Shown one piece after another: positions 9,301 through 13,251 of a stretch of DNA of 13,251 nt (positions within the stretch are counted from its first letter, which is position 1; the number at the start of each line of letters is the position of its first letter). The DNA is taken from positions 1 to 13,251 of the forward strand of contig JAOXYB010039373.1 in the NCBI GenBank assembly GCA_028565635.1, given 5' to 3'. Both the position numbers and the translations under genes were made by a program. Origin of the DNA: Phoronis ovalis. Lineage: Eukaryota; Phoronida; Phoronidae. The notes under the pieces are model-generated. The model made no database searches and was not told the origin of the DNA. It saw only the letters and a list, made by a program, of their open reading frames with translations.

Positions 9301-11871
9301 CTGAAATATTAATTAATATGTGAGCTTTTTACCTGCTAAAAAACAATAGAGAAGAGATAATATTGCGCATGGGATGTAAAGGTAACACGTTTACTAAAAA
9401 AATCTAATAGTTTAAAAAATACATTTTGTCATTCTACCGAAAACATAGGAGCAACTGAAAAGTGTAATCATACACAAATTACAAATTTCGCAGAAAAAAT
9501 AAGAAATGATACAAAATTATGAAATATCAAAAATCTGAAAGTTCCTTACTGTCTGGCCAACTCTAACATTGTTCAAGTCTGTTGTTACAGACACTTGTTC
9601 CGAAGGGTTTACAGTAGGGGTGGCATGTTGGAATGAAGCTGCATAAGCCATGTTGCCAAGATGTTCCCCTTGTGAATCAACCATTTCTGCAGCAGTTAAG
9701 ATGGGTTCTACACCAAGTCGACGACCACCATCAATACCTGTGTTATACAGAATAATATATTATCATAAGGGAACTTGTCGAAGGGTGACTATTTATGTCG
9801 TAATCATAGAATGATACTGTAACAATATCACATATGTATTAAATCTGCTGGCATCACATTCAATCAGACAGTTGACATCAGGTGATCAACAATAGCCTTC
9901 ATGTCAAACACTCCTGGGCTGCCTCAACCCTCAAGTTCCACAGTTGCTATCCTCATACCATACATACATTGTAGTTTGTAGTGCGAATCAACACATTTGT
10001 TTGTGAATGCAGTGCAATAATGAACACTTACCAAGCTGTGTAGTTCCAACTGGATCTGAGCGATCCACATCAGGCCATCCCAGAACGTTGCCACCAAGAG
10101 ACTGTACAAGAGAGCAAGCTGCATAACCGTCTTGCCAATCAGTCTGCAATAAAGAAATACATTTAGTTTCCAGAATCGACCACAAGAGGCAGCTAACACT
10201 GAAATACATTTAGTTTCCAGAATCGACCACTAGAGGCAGCTAACACTGAAATACATTCAGTTTCCAGAATCGACCACTAGAGGCAACTGACACTGAAATA
10301 CATTCAGTTTCCAGCATTTACCAGAGGTTGCAGCATGTTATCATATCCCAAGAAGTTACCAATCAACGTTTCAAGAAGATTATATTTAATATATAAGAAC
10401 TTCATATTTATTTCTAATTTTTTACTGAATACAAATGATTATTCACTGACAAAAACTGAATGTTTGTCTTTATTGTGACTGGCTTGTGGTTACGTGCATA
10501 TGATGTTACTTCATAATATGATCAGTTTGCATGAGTCTAGTCAGATTGGAGTGGACCTACACATTTCTTAAAGCAACCATTCTAAATAATTATATGTTCT
10601 AAGTTTACATCAAAAATAAAGAATCACTTAACACAAGTTTATTGAGATGGGTGAATTAGCCATGGAACTTAATTGCTACTGCCTATAGTGACTATTTTTA
10701 TCATCAAATGCTGATCCTTCATCAATCAGTTTACTTACTGTAAAGTTGTTGATGGTACCATATTTGTTAGCACCACGCACCCAGCGGAGTGTAGCATGGT
10801 ATCCAGGAGAGTCAAGTTTCATGAAGTATGATAGGTACGTCATGCCTGATAAATCGTCCATGTCAGGACTTGATAAATCCTCAGGTCTTACGACTAAAGG
10901 AATATCAAACTCCTTCTGGGCGAGTTCCATGGCATTGCGACAATTGTTTAACCTGTAATTGTCATCAAAGGCAGAATATTAACTAACTTATGAATATTAC
11001 AGAAATGACAAAACCTTTCCTGTTCCCTGGAATGACAAAATTAATAACAATTCAGTTGTTCAAGTATACAAATGATTACTTTAGTCTGAATGCCTGGTAG
11101 GTCACAACAATTTCAACCATGTTAACCCAATATCAGTGAAAACAACAATGCCATCAAAGAATCTTGCTTTTAGATAAAACCCTTACCCATCATGCCTACT
11201 GAGAACTCTCCAGTCTGGGGATAATCCTGGTTTGCAGTAATCCAGCACGGCACTATAAACAGATAAATAAAAGGTGTTACAAGCAGCTAACCACAAACTT
11301 CAAACCAGAAATAGAGTCAGACAGACTTATGGTACTGTATCTTGCTGACTGCATACACACAGAATTAGAAATGTGTTTAGCACAGTTACGTACAAGCTTT
11401 CCACAGTGTGATTGTAATCTAAAATTACGATTCTGAGCAGCAGAAATACATGTTAACCAAAATAGAGTTGCTCCCTTTTTCATTAGCCTGATCGAGGCAG
11501 TGTTGGAAGCAATCTTGTGGCAAGAATAATATCTTACACAATAATCATGGTTAATGGTGCTTCTCAGGGTTAACCTAGGTTAACAACTATTACAAATTTA
11601 TGCAATAACTCTGTGTTATCAAGTATTTGAACTGATTTCACAACATCCCACTCTATAAACCAGTATCTGTCAATTACTTACTTGAGAGCAATACCATCAT
11701 TCCAATCTCTGCTGAAGTTAGTAATATGACAATCAGGTGCCACTGCATTAATCCACGCCAGCATCAATTTTTTAGGCGGGAATTTAGTCTTGCCAATTTG
11801 ATAGCGCAAAATGAGATGCCATATCATTCCAAGAATAAGTTTCCTGTTACCATTTACAATGTCTTCTGCTC
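252..11871 (-). CDS. jbug: Filamin-type actin-binding protein with three CH domains (jitterbug-like), internal part of gene
   Basis: Thirteen minus-strand exons join in frame: 11871-11682, 11252-11187, 10952-10739, 10143-10032, 9737-9550, 9300-9145, 8928-8800, 8552-8423, 7438-7301, 7059-6886, 6438-6292, 3162-3079 and 392-252. They give about 623 residues. Counting from the first residue in the window, the CH1 end is 1-26, CH2 about 32-131, CH3 about 138-232, Ig repeat 1 about 240-335, repeat 2 336-424, repeat 3 425-513, repeat 4 514-605, and repeat 5 starts at 606. Repeat hallmarks such as RGSPF, SGSPF, KGSPH, AGEGDL and GPHK are visible. Filamins crosslink F-actin through the CH domains and bind partners through the Ig rod in the cortical cytoskeleton. 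The third CH domain matches the jitterbug subfamily rather than vertebrate FLNA/B/C. Neither the start nor the stop codon is in the window. The family assignment is firm; the orthologue name is inference from domain order and remembered similarity. Confidence 0.93.
1172..1186. repeat. Short TA microsatellite
   Basis: A run of alternating TA, about seven units, in an intron. No further role is visible. Confidence 0.7.
1467..1529 (-). other. Possible cassette exon, 63 bp, phase 1 to phase 1
   Basis: On the minus strand an AG at 1531-1530 and a good donor GTATGT from 1466 bound 63 bases that read open in the frame of the host gene: two bases, 20 codons, one base. The frame includes VEFKMTKEWIKGTRDLILPH, higher in charged residues and GC than the surrounding intron. 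Inclusion would insert 21 residues at the EVG|EHH junction of Ig repeat 4 without shifting the frame. The tract upstream of the acceptor is not pyrimidine-rich, and I recognise no domain, so this may be chance or a transposon relic. Confidence 0.2.
3079..3162 (-). CDS. jbug: Exon: central part of filamin repeat 4
   Basis: A short 84-bp exon between the two largest introns. Acceptor CATTTCAG ends at 3163 and donor GTAAGT starts at 3078. Two bases complete Gly, then 27 codons, then one base of a split Gly. It encodes PTGRHVMTKVYSEMEGFHKV, then YTPIEVG. This is the typical GPxG turn followed by the G-x-Y/H-x-V-x-YxPxEVG strand. Both phases and the repeat alignment fit the neighbouring exons 3.1 kb and 2.7 kb away. 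Confidence 0.93.
4170..4307. repeat. 46-bp tandem repeat, three copies
   Basis: Copies start at 4170, 4216 and 4262. The unit begins AATGTTAAATTTACTGCTTG and ends CATTATA. Copies 1 and 3 are identical; copy 2 differs by one base (ACACGTC instead of ACAAGTC). Four bases of a fourth copy follow. The period is not a multiple of three, so it does not encode a protein repeat. Near identity suggests recent expansion. Confidence 0.97.
4559..4600. repeat. AT microsatellite
   Basis: About 40 bases of TATA-type alternation interrupted by single TAT units, in the middle of the largest intron. Confidence 0.9.
4990..5024 (+). other. Hammerhead-like hairpin, possible decayed Penelope-like element motif
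   Basis: CTGATGA at 4990-4996 is followed by a hairpin and then GAAC at 5021-5024. One fold pairs 4996-5006 with 5010-5020 with two G-U pairs and one mismatch; a simpler one pairs AAGATT (4996-5001) with AATCTT (5006-5011) around AATA. CTGATGA, stem II, GAA is the core order of a hammerhead ribozyme, and such motifs are known in Penelope-like retroelements. The base after GAA is C rather than A, and stems I and III are not clear, so any ribozyme would be degenerate. Confidence 0.25.
5123..5162. repeat. Exact 20-bp tandem duplication
   Basis: TGCTACATGATGACAACACT occurs twice head to tail, at 5123-5142 and 5143-5162, without mismatch. Confidence 0.97.
6292..6438 (-). CDS. jbug: Exon: end of repeat 3 and first half of repeat 4
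   Basis: Acceptor ACTTCCAG ends at 6439 and donor GTACAT starts at 6291. Two bases complete Gly, then 48 codons, then one base of a split Gly. It starts with SPHTLEIVDS (the KGSPH end of repeat 3), followed by VIATGEGLGLISIN. The first strands of repeat 4 come next, RETSFDVNAYGAHGGDIAVE. Repeats 2 and 3 have an intron right after their first strand; repeat 4 lacks it and is cut about 17 residues later, after EVTG. Confidence 0.94.
6439..6885 (-). other. Intron of 447 bp in repeat 3
   Basis: GT-AG, phase 1. Plain AT-rich sequence; I see no repeat or gene in it. Confidence 0.85.
6886..7059 (-). CDS. jbug: Exon: main body of filamin repeat 3
   Basis: Acceptor TTCTTCTAG ends at 7060 and donor GTAAGT starts at 6885. 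Two bases complete Ala, then 57 codons, then one base of a split Gly. It encodes ADCSEAGEGDLACDV, where AGEGDL is a strong filamin-repeat signature. SSGRYHIAFTPPGGGKYQV and RFGGREVKG follow, the expected Y-x-V-x-FxP strand and the next G-strand entry. An upstream ATG at 7183 belongs to the intron and is not a start. Confidence 0.95.
7301..7438 (-). CDS. jbug: Exon: end of repeat 2 and start of repeat 3
   Basis: Acceptor TGATAAAG ends at 7439 and donor GTAATA starts at 7300. Two bases complete Gly, then 45 codons, then one base of a split Ala. It encodes DWGMSVFFENEHIRGSPFNV, with the textbook GSPF element closing the repeat. The linker DPSAVKISGLESG and the first strand of repeat 3, AGQQVILT, follow. 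The tract upstream of the acceptor is T-rich. Confidence 0.95.
7439..8422 (-). other. Intron of 984 bp in repeat 2
   Basis: GT-AG, phase 1, between the exons at 8552-8423 and 7438-7301. Its donor-proximal part (about 8290-8400) is less AT-rich and contains an imperfect inverted repeat (CCGGCTAAC at 8352-8360 with GTTAGCTGG at 8372-8380) and a CAAC tetranucleotide run at 8267-8285. The remainder is AT-rich with no gene visible. Confidence 0.85.
8267..8285. repeat. CAAC tetranucleotide run
   Basis: Between four and five tandem CAAC units in the intron of repeat 2. Confidence 0.85.
8423..8552 (-). CDS. jbug: Exon: central part of filamin repeat 2
   Basis: Acceptor ATTCTTAG ends at 8553 and donor GTAGGT starts at 8422. 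It gives 43 codons starting in phase 0, ending with one base of a split Gly. It encodes VNAIAAGDGSVRAQATAPSG, then DVTLVGNDGNYRAEF and PDEVG, which follows the typical filamin-repeat pattern of a beta strand, AGxG loop, second strand, PSG turn and a D-G-Y/T strand before PxEVG. Confidence 0.94.
8800..8928 (-). CDS. jbug: Exon: end of repeat 1 and start of repeat 2
   Basis: Acceptor TTTTACAG ends at 8929 and donor GTAAGG starts at 8799. It gives 43 codons, phase 0 at both ends. It continues from GPHK with LNVFCKGQLIQDCPRPF, which occupies the place of the usual xVxxxGxxIxGSPF strand; here the GSPF element is replaced by DCPRPF. The next repeat starts with KVHVSNLDTCTVGALTEFN. Three cysteines fall within this short exon, unusual against its neighbours. 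Confidence 0.93.
9145..9300 (-). CDS. jbug: Exon: central part of filamin repeat 1
   Basis: Acceptor ATTTCAG ends at 9301; the donor GTTTGT at 9144 is weaker than the others. It gives 52 codons, phase 0 at both ends. It encodes SHFLLNIN, then the acidic loop DDELDSSD, then RVEVVGPSGKIP, and ends with EAGPHK, the classical filamin-repeat GPHK element. The phase-0 ends make this a symmetric exon that could be skipped without a frameshift, although that would delete the core of the repeat. Confidence 0.93.
9550..9737 (-). CDS. jbug: Exon: end of CH3 and start of filamin repeat 1
   Basis: Acceptor AACACAG ends at 9738 and donor GTAAGG starts at 9549. Two bases complete a split Gly, then 62 codons, ending in phase 0. 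The first half closes CH3 with EPILTAAEMVDSQGEHLGN and MAYAASF, the expected last helix of a CH domain. A short Pro/Ser linker (ATPTVNPSE) leads into the first beta strand of Ig repeat 1, with VSVTTDLNNVRVGQT. There is no long hinge between the CH block and the Ig rod. Confidence 0.94.
10032..10143 (-). CDS. jbug: Exon: central part of CH3
   Basis: Acceptor TATTGCAG ends at 10144 and donor GTAAGT starts at 10031. It gives 37 codons plus one base (G) of a split Gly. It starts with TDWQDGYAACSLVQSLGGNV, directly comparable to the NFSRDWNDG motif of CH2 in this same protein, and continues with GWPDVDRSD. The 3' splice site is unusual: a 47-bp tandem repeat begins at 10154, only about ten bases from the acceptor dinucleotide. 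The CH3 introns do not fall at the CH2 intron positions, so the domain shows no trace of recent exon duplication. Confidence 0.94.
10144..10738 (-). other. Intron of 595 bp inside CH3
   Basis: GT-AG, phase 0. Its acceptor end is filled by the 47-bp minisatellite at 10154 to about 10325; the rest is AT-rich with no gene visible. Confidence 0.88.
10154..10325. repeat. 47-bp minisatellite, about 3.7 copies, next to a splice acceptor
   Basis: Copies start at 10154, 10201, 10248 and 10295. The unit begins GAAATACATTTAGTTTCCAG and ends TAACACT; copies 1 and 2 differ at one base (CACAAGAGG against CACTAGAGG), copy 3 at a few more, and the last is truncated and diverged. Divergence rises with distance from the exon. 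The array ends ten bases before the acceptor dinucleotide of the CH3 exon, so the acceptor-proximal intron sequence is built from repeat units. Confidence 0.97.
10739..10952 (-). CDS. jbug: Exon: end of CH2 and start of CH3
   Basis: Acceptor ATTACAG ends at 10953 and donor GTAAGT starts at 10738. One base (G) completes the split Gly, followed by 71 codons, and the exon ends in phase 0. It encodes the CH2 C-terminal helices: NNCRNAMELAQKEFDIP, then the loop PEDLSSPDMDD, then MTYLSYFMKL, equivalent to the [20 protein letters not shown] type of ending in filamins. After only a few residues (DSPGYH) a new CH unit begins with LRWVRG and INNFT. The CH2-CH3 junction therefore lies inside one exon, and the third CH domain is an integral part of the gene rather than a neighbouring gene. 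Confidence 0.95.
11187..11252 (-). CDS. jbug: Exon: middle of CH2 domain
   Basis: A short 66-bp exon. Acceptor TTATAG ends at 11253 and donor GTAAGG starts at 11186. It starts with one base (T) that completes the Asn codon from the previous exon. It then gives 21 codons including VLDYCKPGLSPDW and ends with GG of a split Gly. The motif corresponds to the vertebrate filamin CH2 stretch around SCAPGLCPDW. It is too short to stand out as an open reading frame, but both flanking phases fit exactly and the sequence continues the CH2 alignment without a gap. Confidence 0.94.
11253..11681 (-). other. Intron of 429 bp in CH2
   Basis: GT-AG, phase 2. It contains a perfect 16-bp palindrome at 11569-11584. 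No gene is visible; the open frame at 11277-11483 has no recognisable domain. Confidence 0.85.
11569..11584. repeat. Perfect 16-bp palindrome
   Basis: GTTAACCTAGGTTAAC is its own reverse complement, with no spacer. It could be a dimeric protein-binding site or chance; nothing nearby decides between these. Confidence 0.9.
11682..11871 (-). CDS. jbug: Exon: end of CH1, linker and start of CH2
   Basis: Acceptor AG at 11873-11872 after a CCTTTCAG tract; donor GTAAGT starts at 11681. The exon begins with two bases of a split codon (probably Gly) and ends with two bases (AA) of a split Asn codon. It encodes the last CH1 helix, with EDIVNGNRKLILGMIWHLIL near residues 3-22, which is the hallmark end of the first CH domain in filamin, spectrin and actinin ABDs. 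A short basic linker with FPPKK follows, then the CH2 opening LAWINAV and the motif ITNFSRDWNDG. The CH1 end contributes to the actin-binding surface in this family. The preceding CH1 exon lies beyond the window. There is a Met codon (ATG) just upstream in the same open frame (11887), but it lies in the intron and is not a start. Confidence 0.95.
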
Positions 11872-13251
11872 CTGAAAGGACGCACAATCACTAGTAAGTA
11901 ATGTTTCAAAACATGTACATGTATAACTTGCAAAAATATTATGTGAGCCAGTCTTAACGTAATAAGAAAATAGATGGTTCACATCCACTTTAGGTACATG
12001 CATACCTCTTTTTCATTTGAAATGGTAACTCTTCTGTTGTACATACTATTCATTGACATGCTGAAGCTTTACTTTTTATGTGTTGTACTATAAGGATAGT
12101 GTGCTAATAGAATTGCAATTTCTAGGAGAAAGATGTGGTTTATGTACTATGTACAATGCGTTTATAAACTGTCTTCAAACCATTGATATATTTCATTAAC
12201 TATTATTTAGAAAAGCAAGTGCTGTATCATTGTTTAAAAAATATATAAAAATGTGTATACATATTTAATTACATGATATCTGTATGTTTACAATTAAAGT
12301 ACCTGAATAAGTACTTAGTAATATTTACAGGTGGATTTATTATTACATATACATGTAGTAATGCATTTTATACTATTGTTAAGTAATATAAAAACTGATA
12401 TAATACATGTTCAGTACACGTATGCTTACATGTTCACTATGTATGTCTCACATGATGCATTAAGACAGGCTGGAGGTTACCAGTCAGATAATGCTGAAAA
12501 ATATCTAATTACCAATAGTCCATGCATGTCATATAACAGACTCATTGCATTGTTACAAATCTGATGCATATTATTTTTAAATATATCGAATTTTTTTGTG
12601 GAATTCATAAGTATCTAAAATGATCAGCCATTTCTTCAAAATGGTGTTGGGCGTCACCAAAACCCCAGGTTCCATTCATATGTGTGTATGACGCCTCCAG
12701 ATTATATTAAAACCAGACAGTTAAAACACTTATTATACCTAGGTTATGATAAATGTATGCAACATTCAAATCTAGCATGCAATTTTAATAATTTATAAAT
12801 ATCAAATAATATAAACATCCTAAAAACAGCTGCTTGACACTGTACACAATTTATAAAATATTACAAAATGCTGACTTTTTAGTTTGCTATTCAAACCTTT
12901 TCCCATAGAGAAAATGTGAGACTTGCCAGCTACCCATGCATTCAGAATAAGAGAAGTTGTTTTTCCAAAAATAATACACTATATTTATTACACTGATAAA
13001 TCTATGTGTTTTCTAACATTTAGCTTATTTGATAGAAATAGATGTTGATTTTCTCTTCAGAGTAGAGTAAACACGGCTTTATTACGAAATATACTATTTT
13101 ACATTAATTAAGGTTGCTGGTTCAAGCACAAGCTCTCCTAATGGTTAAATTTGCAAGCTGAAATTTACGAGGATTCTATTTGGTGTAGTATTAGTTGTTG
13201 TACATGAAATCCTTCAAAGAAAAGATTATTATTCAGGATAACAGAGATTCA
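11872..13251 (-). other. 5' intron, at least 1380 bp, upstream CH1 exon outside the window
   Basis: Sequence upstream of the first visible exon. I looked on the minus strand for the missing CH1 opening (the FTNWVN and DLRDG type motifs) and did not find it, so the preceding exon should lie beyond 13251. The stretch is AT-rich apart from a coding-like island near 12618-12715 described among the findings. Confidence 0.75.

Noticed and set aside
9924-10209. Two minus-strand open frames of 91 and 73 codons with their own ATG
   Set aside because: Both start in the minisatellite intron. Only the part at 10143-10032 in one frame is the CH3 exon; the other frame is a shadow.
4170-10325. Possible relationship between the 46-bp and 47-bp tandem repeat units
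   Set aside because: They share only scattered short matches (an ATC..GACxAC-like core), not more than expected from chance alignment.
11872-11887. ATG at 11887 as the start of the protein
   Set aside because: The codons before the CAG acceptor are intronic, and the CH1 domain would lack most of its length; the true N-terminus must be upstream.
13105-13140. GGTTGCTGGTTCAAGCAC resembling a tRNA B box (GGTTCRANNCC), possible tRNA-derived SINE
   Set aside because: No matching A box or cloverleaf upstream and no clear SINE tail; only a partial B-box match.

Overview
The window is animal genomic DNA: AT-rich, with many introns, and with no bacterial operon structure, rRNA, tRNA or CRISPR array that I can see. 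It holds the middle of a single large gene on the minus strand, so transcription runs from high to low coordinates. I reconstructed 13 coding exons between 11871 and 252. All 12 introns between them are GT-AG, and every junction keeps the reading frame. The exons sum to 1869 nt, about 623 residues. The start codon and N-terminus lie beyond the right edge, and most of the repeat rod and the stop codon lie beyond the left edge.

The protein is a filamin-type actin crosslinker. In order it has the end of a first calponin-homology domain (CH1), a complete CH2, a third CH domain (CH3), four complete filamin Ig-like repeats and the start of a fifth. Vertebrate filamins have only two CH domains. A third CH domain before the first Ig repeat is the layout of the jitterbug (jbug) subfamily known from Drosophila, so this is best read as an invertebrate jbug orthologue. 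The phylum cannot be fixed from the sequence; a non-vertebrate animal is the safe statement, and lophotrochozoan is only a guess.

Layout from right to left (5' to 3' of the gene): 13251-11872 is intron with a short unexplained coding-like island near 12620-12715. Positions 11871-10739 hold three exons for the CH1 end, CH2 and the start of CH3. Positions 10143-9550 hold two exons completing CH3 and starting Ig repeat 1. Positions 9300-6292 hold six exons covering repeats 1 to 4. An intron of 3129 bp (6291-3163), an 84-bp exon, an intron of 2686 bp (3078-393) and a last exon (392-252) complete repeat 4 and open repeat 5.

The introns carry most of the non-coding interest. There is a 47-bp minisatellite next to the splice acceptor of the CH3 exon, a nearly identical 46-bp triplication, a 20-bp exact duplication, an AT microsatellite and a UG-rich tract beside a splice donor. 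There is also a hairpin resembling a decayed hammerhead ribozyme of Penelope-like elements, and a possible in-frame cassette exon of 63 bp. I found no convincing second gene.
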